DNA of 64,000 nucleotides. Source: Solibacillus silvestris_B. Its GTDB lineage: Bacteria; Bacillota; Bacilli; Bacillales_A; Planococcaceae. Below the pieces are notes generated by a model. The model worked only from the letters and a program-made list of their open reading frames with translations. It had not been told where the DNA came from and did no database searches. Of this stretch, positions 45,503-54,750 are shown in pieces (within the stretch, counting starts at the first letter, position 1; each line of letters starts with the position of its first letter). The stretch lies in NCBI RefSeq assembly GCF_051967575.1, contig NZ_JBQCJW010000002.1, positions 1-64,000 on the forward strand, given 5' to 3'. The position numbers were made by a program, and so were the translations under genes.

Positions 45503-46648
45503 TTATTCTTTTTTAAAGCCCTTTAACTGATCGCCGATTACGTCGCTGAATGAGAAGCCTTTATTCTCTTCCGGTAGCTCGTAGTCGAAGTCTTCGTCGA
45601 TCGCTGAATCTTCCTGCAATGCCTTGATGCTGAGTGCGAGACGTTTTTCGCCTTCGTTTACCTCAAGCACTTTCACTTCCACTTCCTGACCTTCTTTTAA
45701 AGCCTCGTGCGGTGTGTTTATATGTTTGTGCGAGATTTGGGAAATGTGGACAAGCCCTTCAACACCCGGGAATACTTCAACGAATGCACCGAATGTAACA
45801 AGACGCTTTACAGTACCTGCCAATACAGTTCCTTTTGCCGCCTTCTCTTCAATGTTTGTCCATGGACCAGGCAATGTGTCTTTAATCGATAGCGACACAC
45901 GCTCATTGTCTACATCAACGGACAGCACTTTTACTTTTACAGATTGACCCTCTTGCAGGGCGGCGGAAATATCTTCCACATGCTCATGGGCCACTTGCGA
46001 AATATGAACAAGCCCGTCGATGCCGCCTAAATCAATGAACGCGCCGAATTTCGCCAAGCGCTGCACTTTTCCTTCCAGCACATCGCCCTGCTGAATGTTT
46101 TGGATAACCTGTTGTTTTTTCGACGCTTTTTCTTCCTCAAGCACGGCACGATGAGATAAAATAAGTCGTCCCTTTTCTTTATCCAACTCTGTGATTTTCA
46201 ATTTCAGTGTTTTACCTTTATAGTCATCAAAATCTTCTACAAAATAATCTTCTACGAGTGAAGCTGGAACGAAACCGCGCACGCCTAAATCTACGACAAG
46301 TCCGCCTTTCACAACATCTTTCACTTCTGCTTCGAATACTTCACCAGATTCGAATTTCGTTTTTAACACACCCCATGCTTGAAGTGCATCGACTTTACGC
46401 TTCGATAAAACAAAATTCTCTTCTTCCACTTTCGTAATCATTAGCTCTAGCTGATCGCCAACTGAAACTATATCGGAAGCTTTTTCAATGTGTAAGCTTG
46501 AAAGTTCGCTAATAGGTATAATTCCGTCAAAAGGTGCACCTTCGATCGAAACTGTCACTGACTTCTCATCAACTTGTTCAGCGACACCTTTCACTATATC
46601 TCCTTCTTGAAATTGTTGGTTTGACCCTAAATTCATTTCCTCAGACAT
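45503..46648 (-). CDS. rpsA: Ribosomal protein S1 homologue
   Basis: A 381-residue RNA-binding protein with four S1 domains, seen as repeats of GDIVKGVAEQV, GEVFEAEVKDVVKGGLVVDL, GDVLEGKVQRLAKFGAFIDL and GTVLAGTVKRLVTFGAFVEV, each ending in a V/L-H-I-S-type block. It is the short Gram-positive form (ypfD in B. subtilis). AAGGAGG precedes the ATG. It lies upstream of the DUF4132 module and 115 bases downstream of cmk. Confidence 0.95.
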   Translation of the reverse strand: MSEEMNLGSNQQFQEGDIVKGVAEQVDEKSVTVSIEGAPFDGIIPISELSSLHIEKASDIVSVGDQLELMITKVEEENFVLSKRKVDALQAWGVLKTKFESGEVFEAEVKDVVKGGLVVDLGVRGFVPASLVEDYFVEDFDDYKGKTLKLKITELDKEKGRLILSHRAVLEEEKASKKQQVIQNIQQGDVLEGKVQRLAKFGAFIDLGGIDGLVHISQVAHEHVEDISAALQEGQSVKVKVLSVDVDNERVSLSIKDTLPGPWTNIEEKAAKGTVLAGTVKRLVTFGAFVEVFPGVEGLVHISQISHKHINTPHEALKEGQEVEVKVLEVNEGEKRLALSIKALQEDSAIDEDFDYELPEENKGFSFSDVIGDQLKGFKKE

Positions 46649-46762
46649 ATGTAACCCTCCTTCGCATATTCCACTTTTATTTTATTCGAAAAGTTCAACA
46701 AAAACAAAAAATAACCCTTTATTTTCAGAAATTTCGTGCGTCGGCTAAGATAGCTCCATCAT

Positions 46763-47437
46763 TTATTGCATTTTCTGCTGCGCCAGTTTCAAAATTTCCT
46801 CTGCCGCTTCTTCAATTGTCAAATATGTCGTATCCAAAAATAATGCATCATCTGCTTGGATGAGAGGTGATGCCTCACGCTCGCTGTCAAGCTTGTCCCG
46901 AAGCGCGATTTCCTCCTGCAATGATTCGATTGATGAAGGAATTCCTCGACGTTCATTGTCAAGGAAGCGTCGACGTGCACGTTCTTCCACTGTTGCCGAC
47001 ATGAATATTTTAAGCTCTGCATCTTTTAATACATGTGTTGCAATATCACGGCCGTCCATTACGACACCGCCGTCCGCCGCCAACTTCTGCTGCATCGCGA
47101 CAAGAATTTCGCGAATATTCGCATGTGCCGCTACCTCTGAAACATTGGAAGTCACTTCATTCGAACGGATTGCCTCAGTGACATTTTGTCCATCCACAAA
47201 AACAAGCTGGCCTTGCCCTGATGGCTCCAATGCAATCTTTGTATTATGCAGCATTGTTTCGATTGCTTTCGCGTCATGTAATTGTATGTTTTCATTCATT
47301 GCTTTATACGTTACTGCACGGTACATTGCTCCTGTATCGATATACGTAAATTGGAGTGTTTCCGCCACGATTTTCGCAATTGTGCTCTTTCCTGCACCTG
47401 CAGGGCCATCTATCGCAATTTGAATTTTTTTTATCAT
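46763..47437 (-). CDS. cmk: Cytidylate kinase
   Basis: A 224-residue kinase phosphorylating CMP and dCMP. The P-loop is IAIDGPAGAGKSTIAK; IDTGAMYRAVTYKA, MDGRDIATHVLKDAELK and the SATVEERARRRFLD segment are family signatures. The start at MIKKIQIAIDG gives the B. subtilis length; 14 upstream codons are disregarded. It lies upstream of rpsA in the conserved cmk-rpsA order. Confidence 0.97.
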   Translation of the reverse strand: MIKKIQIAIDGPAGAGKSTIAKIVAETLQFTYIDTGAMYRAVTYKAMNENIQLHDAKAIETMLHNTKIALEPSGQGQLVFVDGQNVTEAIRSNEVTSNVSEVAAHANIREILVAMQQKLAADGGVVMDGRDIATHVLKDAELKIFMSATVEERARRRFLDNERRGIPSSIESLQEEIALRDKLDSEREASPLIQADDALFLDTTYLTIEEAAEEILKLAQQKMQ

Positions 47438-47589
47438 AATCAAATCCCTACTTTCCGTTGATATTGTATCATAATCCAAAAAATATTGGCCTTCAAATCA
47501 TACTTTTTTTAGAAAGAAACAACATATATTTGAAAAAGCCCTCCCCATATTCAAACATCCCGTACAAAGGAAATATCCCATTCCTGTAC

Positions 47590-47626
47590 AAAAAAAAGAT
47601 CTAAAAAGAATTTTACTTTTTAGACC
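47590..47626 (-). terminator. Terminator of ypfA
   Basis: GATCTAAAAAG pairs with CTTTTTAGAcC, followed on the minus strand by TTTTTTT. It begins ten bases past the ypfA stop. Confidence 0.85.
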
Positions 47627-47635
47627 TTTCGCTAA

Positions 47636-48289
47636 TTATAATGCGTTCAATTCTTTTTTCCGGATAAGTACTTGACGCTCGAAGCAGAAACGTACAATTT
47701 GCTGTTTATCAAAATCGTCCGTATCTGTAAAGTTCAACGATGCCACTTGCATCTCATCACGGTTAAAGATTTTCACTACTATCGCATCTGTCTCCACATA
47801 TCGAATTTCCCCATTTGAAAATGGCAATACGATAAAAGCATTCACCGTGTCGCCTTCTCTAAAGCTTACCGGGGTTTTCATATGGATTAAAGTACCGCCC
47901 GCACTAATATCTTCCGCGGCAAATTGGAATTTTCGCCCTTCATGTTCAATCGCAATGTCCACAGGCGTTTCCACGCGAACATATTCCCTGCGCTGGATTT
48001 TAATAAACTCTTCGGCAGGAGGACAGGCAAGCATGATCATTTGAACATTACCGCCTTTGCGTCCCAAAACTTCCGAATTGAAGCAGTAGCTCTCCTTTGC
48101 TTCGGTACTAAACGTTACACGGAATTGAGCTCCATCTATTAAAAAAGCTGTTTTCTTTGTCGCCACATTAATCGGGTAATCGATAAAAATCATATTGCTG
48201 TGCTTTTCCACGACTCTGCATTTAAATTTTTCGACTCTTTCGGTATATGTTGGCTCCAATATTAATTGTGTCCCAATCTTCAGTTCCAT
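47636..48289 (-). CDS. ypfA: PilZ-domain flagellar brake protein (YcgR-like, YpfA)
   Basis: A 217-residue two-domain protein. An N-terminal YcgR-type barrel precedes a PilZ domain with the cyclic-di-GMP motif RREYVRVETPVDI and DISAGGTLIHMK. In B. subtilis the homologue slows flagella in response to c-di-GMP. It lies upstream of cmk and downstream of ypeB, as in B. subtilis (ypeB-ypfA order). It is cytosolic. The window also has a chemoreceptor and cheR, so a motile organism is likely. Confidence 0.93.
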   Translation of the reverse strand: MELKIGTQLILEPTYTERVEKFKCRVVEKHSNMIFIDYPINVATKKTAFLIDGAQFRVTFSTEAKESYCFNSEVLGRKGGNVQMIMLACPPAEEFIKIQRREYVRVETPVDIAIEHEGRKFQFAAEDISAGGTLIHMKTPVSFREGDTVNAFIVLPFSNGEIRYVETDAIVVKIFNRDEMQVASLNFTDTDDFDKQQIVRFCFERQVLIRKKELNAL

Positions 48290-48379
48290 TTGCCTCTCCC
48301 CATCAGATAAATAATTATATCCATTATCTCACGGGAGAATGAATTTAGCTATATTTTTACAAATAGCTTTTTGGCATAA

Positions 48380-49663
48380 TTAATGCAGCCTTTCATTCTT
48401 TATTACTTCATGCGATTCAGCGTCAATTACGATTCTATACGTATCTTGGGCTTGATTGTCCAATTTCGCGATTACTTCATAACATTTACGAAGTTGTAGA
48501 TTGGCGTTTGTCGTATATATTTTTTGCATGTCTTGCACAGTTACATGCTCTGAGAAAAACTGTTCCCAATTGATCGGCACTTCGCCTTGTTTTGCAATTT
48601 TTTCCTCCTGGATATACTCCATTGCATTAACACCTAAAATTTCCGCATTATCCTTCGCAACCTTCACTTGAATGCTGTCCGGATAAACAAGAGCTCCATC
48701 TTCGCCGTATACTCTAGTGAATACAAAGTGCCATGCTTCGTGATTTTCACGTGATTCCGAAAGCTGAACATCGGTATAGCCAACCTTTTTCATAAAGCTT
48801 TGTGCCGTATTCAATATTTCTACATGTGACAGCGCATTTTTTTTCACAGGGCGTTCAAGCAAAAATGAAAGCAGATGTCCCCCGTTTTCCGTTATATCAG
48901 CATAGCCGATTTTCGAACCATGGACAAATTGAATATGATAGAAAGGATATGGTGCATCATCACTGCTTTTTGTGACAGTGACAAGGGCATCATCGATTTT
49001 AGGGAAGAAGTTTTTGAATTTCTGCATTGCTTCATTTTTTGTGATTTTTTCATCCTTTATATGCTGCAAGTCGCGCTTTTTTTCAAAATCTGATTCACTT
49101 GCCGTTAAAGGAAAATCGGTTTCGTTATACGACTTCAATTGTTTCGATACATTCATGAACGGCGATTCGTTTAAATCTGTCGTATGATTCGTAGTCCATT
49201 TTTTAAAATCCCCGTCATTTTCGTAAAACGCGACGGTTGCGACATTCCATTCTTCCGCAAATGCATGCAAATTGGATGCAACAGTATTCATTTTCTCGCG
49301 CCAATTTTCATAATCGCCGGTAGCCGCTGCTTGCTTTGCATTATCCCCGATTTTGCCCAAATAGCGCATCCATTCATTCTGGACTTCTGCCTGCAACGGC
49401 AAATTGGCTACAGACTTTCTTAAATCGCTGCTCATTCTCCAAATCGAGTCCAATTCGTTGTTTAACGCTTTTTCGTCCTGGAACAGCAAAGATTGCTCAA
49501 CTGTCGTATGCAATGTCGATAATTTTTCGGTCGCCGCGGATAAATCCCTCGTCTGGGCCGCAAAAACAGATCGCTCAAGCTGTTTGTTTTGAGTAAATAA
49601 ATCAAAAGATACAAATGCCAATATAACAACGAACAAACCTAATAAATACGCAAAGTTTTTCAT
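48380..49663 (-). CDS. ypeB: Spore germination protein YpeB
   Basis: A 427-residue protein required for SleB activity and stability in spores. It has one N-terminal membrane helix (residues 4-24, FAYLLGLFVVILAFVSFDLF), a coiled N-terminal domain, and C-terminal PepSY-like repeats with KNALSHVEILNTAQSFMKK and EKIAKQGEVPINWEQFF. It follows sleB by 14 bases, so the pair is one operon, normally expressed in the forespore; a sigma-G promoter was not identified. Confidence 0.95.
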   Translation of the reverse strand: MKNFAYLLGLFVVILAFVSFDLFTQNKQLERSVFAAQTRDLSAATEKLSTLHTTVEQSLLFQDEKALNNELDSIWRMSSDLRKSVANLPLQAEVQNEWMRYLGKIGDNAKQAAATGDYENWREKMNTVASNLHAFAEEWNVATVAFYENDGDFKKWTTNHTTDLNESPFMNVSKQLKSYNETDFPLTASESDFEKKRDLQHIKDEKITKNEAMQKFKNFFPKIDDALVTVTKSSDDAPYPFYHIQFVHGSKIGYADITENGGHLLSFLLERPVKKNALSHVEILNTAQSFMKKVGYTDVQLSESRENHEAWHFVFTRVYGEDGALVYPDSIQVKVAKDNAEILGVNAMEYIQEEKIAKQGEVPINWEQFFSEHVTVQDMQKIYTTNANLQLRKCYEVIAKLDNQAQDTYRIVIDAESHEVIKNERLH

Positions 49664-49676
49664 GTTTTACACCTAC

Positions 49677-50456
49677 TTACAAGCAAAAAATATGCTCGCC
49701 AATTTGTTTAATCTGAGGTCTTGTCCAAATCCATTTACTTGTCGCTGTCACCGGATTGAAATAATACAGTGCATTTTCGGAAGGGTCCCACCCGTTAATC
49801 GCATCCAAAACCGCCTGCTTCGCCCGTTCATTCGGCTCCAGCCAAATTTGGCCGTCCGCCACCGCCGTGAATGCCAATGGCTGAAATATAATTTCCGAAA
49901 TCGTATCAGGGAATTCAGGTGATTCCAATCGATTTAAAATGACGGCTGCAACGGCTACTTGTCCTTCATAAGGCTCTCCGCGGGATTCACCGTACACAGC
50001 ATTCGCCAAAATCTGCAGATCCTGCTCCGTATACCCTGGCGGCAGTTGCATCGAAGTTGTTGAATTGGAACCTCCTCCGCCTTTTTTCACTTGATTCTCC
50101 AGCGGCGTGCCTCCATAATACGTGAATCGATTTCCTTCATTGATTTGCTTGTGTACATATGCTTTATCAAAATCCGAATTGTTTACAAGCTTTTCCTTTG
50201 TCGTCTTTCCGGCAATACCGTCTACAGGGAGCCCGTATTGTTCCTGGAAATTACGAAGCGCCCAATACGTGCCATAGCCGAATTTCCCGTCAATTTCCCC
50301 GTGGTAAAAACTTAAATATTGAAGTCGTGCCTGCAGCTCAATCACATCATCACCGAATGCACCGCGCTGCACTTCTTGATTTGAAAATGCGAATGTATGA
50401 CCCGCAAATCCACTTGCCATAATCAATACGAACAAGACAATCTTTTTCAATGACAT
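49677..50456 (-). CDS. sleB: Spore cortex-lytic enzyme SleB
   Basis: A 259-residue lytic transglycosylase that degrades cortex peptidoglycan at germination. A signal peptide ends near GHTFAF; a peptidoglycan-binding domain (about residues 30-90, RGAFGDDVIELQARLQYLSF) and a hydrolase_2 domain with ANAVYGESRGEPYEGQVAVA, the likely catalytic Glu in GESRGE, follow, ending KWIWTRPQIKQIGEHIFC. The ATG preceded by AAAGGAG was chosen over a GTG two codons earlier. It is co-transcribed with ypeB. Confidence 0.96.
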   Translation of the reverse strand: MSLKKIVLFVLIMASGFAGHTFAFSNQEVQRGAFGDDVIELQARLQYLSFYHGEIDGKFGYGTYWALRNFQEQYGLPVDGIAGKTTKEKLVNNSDFDKAYVHKQINEGNRFTYYGGTPLENQVKKGGGGSNSTTSMQLPPGYTEQDLQILANAVYGESRGEPYEGQVAVAAVILNRLESPEFPDTISEIIFQPLAFTAVADGQIWLEPNERAKQAVLDAINGWDPSENALYYFNPVTATSKWIWTRPQIKQIGEHIFCL

Positions 50457-50604
50457 TTCCACTCCTTTTTTCAGTAGGATGGAAGAAATCGAAAAGTTTA
50501 TACATTAGAAAATTACATTTCGCATCAAAAATGGCAGGAAGCATCTCTTTTAATGAGGAGTCCCAGGAAGATAATAAAGCGGCTATTATAATTTTCCTGC
50601 TAAT

Positions 50605-50650
50605 GAAAAAAAGGATTTGCCACAAAATAAATTTTGCAACAAACCCTTTA
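50605..50650 (-). terminator. Terminator of prsW
   Basis: AAAGG, TTTG, CAAAAT pair with ATTTTG, CAAA, CCTTT, with small bulges, followed on the minus strand by TTTTTTT. It overlaps the prsW stop. Confidence 0.75.
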
Positions 50651-51322
50651 TATCTCACCGCTCCGTGATAAATGCTCTATTAAATGTTCGTGCGCCTGCT
50701 TTACTTTTCGCAATGCAAACCACCATAGGAAAAACATAAACGGCAGCATTGCATACATAAAATACTCTTCCAGCATTAAGATAGAGTTATACATAAAATG
50801 AAGCCCGATCGGCGCAAGCAGTGCAAGCGCAATATATTTTTTCTGGATTTCGTCGCTCGAAAACTTTCCTTTTCCATAGTAGTATCCCATTACAACACCG
50901 AACAATGCATGGCTCGATACGGGCAAAACCGCACGCATAAAAGCCTGATCAATCCCAAAAGATAATAAATAAATTACGTTCTCCACTGTCGCAAATCCTA
51001 ATGATACTGCAGCACCGTACAAAACACCATCATACGGATCATCAAATTCGACATGGCGCAAAATGACGGCAAAAATTATGAGCCATTTCACAAATTCTTC
51101 TAGTGAACTTGTAAAAATAACATTAATAAAAAAAGGATTGGTAAACGTTTGTTCCTCTTCCAAAATAAATTGTAAGAATAAAACGGGGAATGTTATAATC
51201 GCACCATAAATGAATGAATGCAACAATGTACGCCTTGGCTCTGTATCCATTTCATTGCGTAAATAAAAATAGCTTAAAAGGGCTAAACCCGGCGCGATAG
51301 CTGCTGATAGAAGTATAAACAT
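50648..51322 (-). CDS. prsW: Intramembrane protease PrsW
   Basis: A 224-residue multi-helix membrane protease of the PrsW family, which in B. subtilis starts regulated proteolysis of the anti-sigma-W factor RsiW. The active-site blocks are TSSLEEFVKW (Glu-Glu), ATVENVIY, SSHALFGVVMG and IGLHFMYN. There are about six helices. It lies upstream of sleB, as in B. subtilis. A long inverted repeat lies just upstream of its start. Confidence 0.94.
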   Translation of the reverse strand: MFILLSAAIAPGLALLSYFYLRNEMDTEPRRTLLHSFIYGAIITFPVLFLQFILEEEQTFTNPFFINVIFTSSLEEFVKWLIIFAVILRHVEFDDPYDGVLYGAAVSLGFATVENVIYLLSFGIDQAFMRAVLPVSSHALFGVVMGYYYGKGKFSSDEIQKKYIALALLAPIGLHFMYNSILMLEEYFMYAMLPFMFFLWWFALRKVKQAHEHLIEHLSRSGEI

Positions 51323-51382
51323 TTTGCCGGCTCCTTTCGTTTCTCAACTATTAAATAGTATAGCACTATTTTTTTCATCACG

Positions 51383-51440
51383 GTGAACAATAACCAATAT
51401 TTGTATAAAATTTCGCACAAATATGCTGGGTTATTGTTCA
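51383..51440. repeat. Long inverted repeat upstream of prsW
   Basis: TGAACAATAACC (51383-51394) pairs with GGGTTATTGTTCA at 51428-51440, and ATATTTGT pairs with ACAAATAT inside. The interior loop is AT-rich. No U-tract follows on either strand, so it is not a typical terminator. The rest of 51323-51740 shows no gene; another stem, AGCCAATC/GATTGGCT (about 51690-51723), lies past the ansA stop and may end that transcript. Confidence 0.6.
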
Positions 51441-51740
51441 TTCCTAAGCAATGGGATAAAATCGGCTAAAATGCAGTTGCGTTATAAAGTTACATTATTC
51501 AATGCTTTAATGATGGAAATCCAATGTTTACAGACGGAACTAATAAAAATGGCATATGCCTTTTAGTGCGTGATTAATATTTTTGCCTAAGTTTGTTTAT
51601 TAAGGAATTATCGAGGAAATCCTGTACCGCTATAATTTTATTAGCTAATTTTTTTGTTTTCGGTCAGAATGAGAGCCTTTTCAGCAAAGCCAATCCCCTT
51701 TTCTATGAAATGCGAGATTGGCTTAACATGATTTTCCGTA

Positions 51741-52706
51741 TTAATGCATAAATGTTTCAAAGTTTGTGTTGCCATTTGCTAGCATCAATAATAGCTTGAG
51801 ACGCGCCTTTTTCGGATCAAAGTCGCCGCCCATAATAACACCCGTATCTTTTAAATTATTTGCGCTGCTATAATAATCGTATGTAGGGAAAACGCGTCCT
51901 TCCTCCGTCGATGTTGTCAAAACCACTTTCGTGCCTTTTCGGCAAAGCTTTTCGATCGCACCCATCATATGCGGCGCAACCTGACCCCTGCCTGCACCGA
52001 CGAGTACTACCCCTTCCACATCCGCTTCATAAAGTGCATCCAAAATAAGCGAACTCGCACCTAAGTAAGCGAAAGCAATTTCCACAGTAGGATAGCTTTC
52101 TTTAATTTCATATACTTCTTTATGTGTCGGCTTTTGATAAATGACGACTTCATCGTTATCAATAAAGCCAAGCATCCCATAGCCAATTGCGCCAAAGCCG
52201 TTAATACTTGAAGAGTGGATTTTCTTAACATATTTCGAATGTAGAATCTTTTCGTTAAACACAACACAAATACCTATATTTTTTGCTTCATCGCTGGAAG
52301 CAACCAATAAAGAATTTCGTAAATTCGAGTAAACGTCCGTCCCGATATCGCCAGGGGACTTTTGAGAGCCTGTCACGATAATCGGCCGTTCATCATTAAT
52401 CGTCAATTCCAGGAAATACGCTGTTTCCTCTAGACTGTCCGTACCATGTGTTACAACAATTCCGCTTACTGTATGATCATTAAAAACATTCGTGATTGTT
52501 TTGTTTAACAGATTCAAATTTTCGAATGTCATATGCATCGATGGTATTTGGTACAAGTCGATCAATTCAATGTCAAGCTCGTTTTCAAGCTGGCACATCG
52601 CCAAAATCGCCTCGCCATCCAACTTGCCGGATTCTAATTTGTTTTTATCATTTCGCGTACTTGCAATTGTTCCGCCTGTCGTAATGAGCACCACTTTTTT
52701 CTTCAA
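51741..52706 (-). CDS. ansA: L-asparaginase
   Basis: A 321-residue amidohydrolase converting L-asparagine to aspartate and ammonia. The two catalytic Thr motifs are VLITTGGTIAST and VVTHGTDSLEETAYFLE, with TGSQKSPGDIGTD and GAGRGQVAP. No signal peptide, so it is the cytosolic type. The proposed start is a TTG with AAGGGG eight bases upstream; an in-frame GTG three codons earlier is directly next to that site. It begins about a dozen bases after ypdA and is co-transcribed with it. Confidence 0.93.
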   Translation of the reverse strand: MKKKVVLITTGGTIASTRNDKNKLESGKLDGEAILAMCQLENELDIELIDLYQIPSMHMTFENLNLLNKTITNVFNDHTVSGIVVTHGTDSLEETAYFLELTINDERPIIVTGSQKSPGDIGTDVYSNLRNSLLVASSDEAKNIGICVVFNEKILHSKYVKKIHSSSINGFGAIGYGMLGFIDNDEVVIYQKPTHKEVYEIKESYPTVEIAFAYLGASSLILDALYEADVEGVVLVGAGRGQVAPHMMGAIEKLCRKGTKVVLTTSTEEGRVFPTYDYYSSANNLKDTGVIMGGDFDPKKARLKLLLMLANGNTNFETFMH

Positions 52707-52718
52707 GAAATTCACCCC

Positions 52719-53684
52719 TTATGTAATTTGACGAGCAATTTTTTTAGCGATTAAGTTTCCGTGGAAACGGCCATTTTCGATGAAAATTTCATTGGCATTA
52801 TTCCCTGCCGCAATCACCCCGGCAATGAATAAATTTTCGATATTCGTTTCCATTGATTCGGAATTGAATGACGGCCGGCCTGTTTCTTCATCAATGTCCA
52901 CACCCATCGCACGAATGAAGCTATGGTCCGGATGATAGCCTGTCATCGCAAATACGATATCGTTTTGCAATGTTCGGGCAACACCGTCCACTTCCACGAA
53001 CACTTCAGCTTCGGATATTTCCTTGACTTCCGTATTAAAATGCATCGCAATTTCTCCTTCACGGACAAGTCCCAAAAACTCCGGCAATACCCATGGCTTA
53101 ATGCTCGGAGAATAATCGCTGCCACGATATACTACCGTAACATGAGCGCCTGCCTTATTGAGCTCCAGCGCTGCATCGATCGCGGAGTTCTTCCCGCCGA
53201 TGACGACAACATTCAAATCGAAAAACGGATGGGCCTCCTTAAAATAATGATGCACTTTCGGCAGATTTTCACCAGGTATATTCAAGAAATTCGGGTTATC
53301 ATAATAGCCTGTTGCGATGACCACATAGGGCGTTTCATACATTACTTTGTCTGTTTGCACTGTGAAGAAACCATTCATCTTTTTCACGCTTTTTACCATT
53401 TCAAAACGGTTTACATGAATCTTTTTTGCCTTTACTACTTCGCGGTAATAGACGAGTGCCTGATTACGCTTTGGTTTCCGTTCCTCAATAATAAAAGGCA
53501 CATCGCCAATCGCCAGCTTTTCGCTCGTACTGAAAAATGTTTGATGTGTCGGGTAATTGTAAATCGCATTGACGATATTCCCTTTTTCGATGACGATTGG
53601 GGACAATCCGATATTTTGTAGTTCAATCGCTGCTGCCAATCCACATGGGCCTCCACCGACAATGATTGCTTCTACCTTTTGCAT
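52719..53684 (-). CDS. ypdA: Bacillithiol disulfide reductase YpdA
   Basis: A 321-residue FAD/NADPH flavoprotein that reduces bacillithiol disulfide. The FAD motif is IIVGGGPCGLAAAIEL with the family-typical Cys14, and the NADPH motif VVVIGGKNSAIDAALEL is central. FIAGVIAAGNNANEIFIENG is near the end. It complements bshA at 12 kb, supporting active bacillithiol metabolism. It is followed by ansA in an operon. Confidence 0.95.
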   Translation of the reverse strand: MQKVEAIIVGGGPCGLAAAIELQNIGLSPIVIEKGNIVNAIYNYPTHQTFFSTSEKLAIGDVPFIIEERKPKRNQALVYYREVVKAKKIHVNRFEMVKSVKKMNGFFTVQTDKVMYETPYVVIATGYYDNPNFLNIPGENLPKVHHYFKEAHPFFDLNVVVIGGKNSAIDAALELNKAGAHVTVVYRGSDYSPSIKPWVLPEFLGLVREGEIAMHFNTEVKEISEAEVFVEVDGVARTLQNDIVFAMTGYHPDHSFIRAMGVDIDEETGRPSFNSESMETNIENLFIAGVIAAGNNANEIFIENGRFHGNLIAKKIARQIT

Positions 53685-53744
53685 AGTAACATCTCCTTAT
53701 TCAAATCCACTTACTATATTATACTGTTATTTTTACCATTCCAA

Positions 53745-54494
53745 TTATTTTTGCTCAAACTTGATTGCAATGAGATGGCATTCCGGTTTTGCACCGAGGC
53801 GCAATGGCAAAAGAGTCGTGCCATAGCCATTGCTTACTAGTTCATAGCGTGCTCGAATTTTTCTGAAATAACCGTGTGGTTGTATTCCGAATTTGCCAAG
53901 GCGGATTTGGCCACCGTGCAAATGTCCCCCGATACTAAGCATTGGCTGAAACTGTTTATGCACTTTTGCGAACAGCTCAGGATTATGGGAGATGAAAACA
54001 GTCATATCTTCTTGGCAATGCCCGATTGCCCGCTGGATATTCTCATTCCCAGGGCGATAGGACACCGCACTGACGGCAAGACCATTTTCGCCATCCAGCT
54101 TTATCGAAGTGTTTTCGATTATTGTAATTCCGTGCTGAGCCAAAAGTCGGCGAAGCTTCTGTTCACCATATTCCACATCGTTGTTTCCCCAAACAAAATA
54201 GGCTGGTCCGAGTTGTTTGACAATGCTTATATTATGGAGCAATGTTTCTTCTGTTGTGCGGCGATCCACAAAATCACCGCCTATAATTACAGCATCCACT
54301 TTTTTGTTTATCGAAGCAATCATTGACTCGTCAATTTTACGTGCATGTGTATCTGAAATAAAAAATAAATGTACCGTTTCTTGCTTGCCTGCTGTTTTGA
54401 CTTCATGTATGCGAAGATTATTTTCATTTGCCTCCCTGTACATGAAAAGAAGCATTCCGATACACGCAACTCCGATGATGCTTATAATGACCAT
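53745..54494 (-). CDS. ypbG: Membrane-anchored metallophosphoesterase (YpbG-like)
   Basis: A 249-residue calcineurin-like phosphoesterase. An N-terminal membrane helix (residues 3-18, IISIIGVACIGMLLFM) precedes the metal-binding motifs SDTHARK, IIGGDFVDRR, WGNNDVE, FISHNP and GGHLHGGQIRLG in the canonical order. The substrate is unknown; relatives act on phospholipids or nucleotides. It is placed between ypdA and ypbE, as in B. subtilis. A repeat copy lies just upstream. Confidence 0.9.
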   Translation of the reverse strand: MVIISIIGVACIGMLLFMYREANENNLRIHEVKTAGKQETVHLFFISDTHARKIDESMIASINKKVDAVIIGGDFVDRRTTEETLLHNISIVKQLGPAYFVWGNNDVEYGEQKLRRLLAQHGITIIENTSIKLDGENGLAVSAVSYRPGNENIQRAIGHCQEDMTVFISHNPELFAKVHKQFQPMLSIGGHLHGGQIRLGKFGIQPHGYFRKIRARYELVSNGYGTTLLPLRLGAKPECHLIAIKFEQK

Positions 54495-54619
54495 ACACGA
54501 TCCTCCAATTCAAAAAAGACTATTAATACAATATCCATTTTTAATGCTTTGTTAACAAAGAAAAAGACGAGTGCCAATAAGGTTCGTCTTTTTCCAAGTC
54601 GTTATACGAAGTGCATCAA

Positions 54620-54750
54620 AATTACGCCAACACGTAATTGCGCTCACCTTTTTTCGAGTATGCTCAAAAAACCTTCAAAATCTGTTCTATGTGCAAAAGG
54701 CTTAACTTCTTTCAGCAAGTGTAAAAATACTGGCTGCAGAAGTCGGATTA
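54620..54750 (-). repeat. Intergenic repeat element, copy C
   Basis: About 131 bases between ypbE and ypbG. On the minus strand: a degenerate first arm (GACTTCTGCAGC), the second arm CTGAAAGAAGTTAAGCC, a short centre with GATTTTTGAAGG-like bases, GAGCGC and the hairpin AATTACG-TGTTGG-CGTAATT. The degenerate arm overlaps the last bases of ypbE. Confidence 0.68.
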
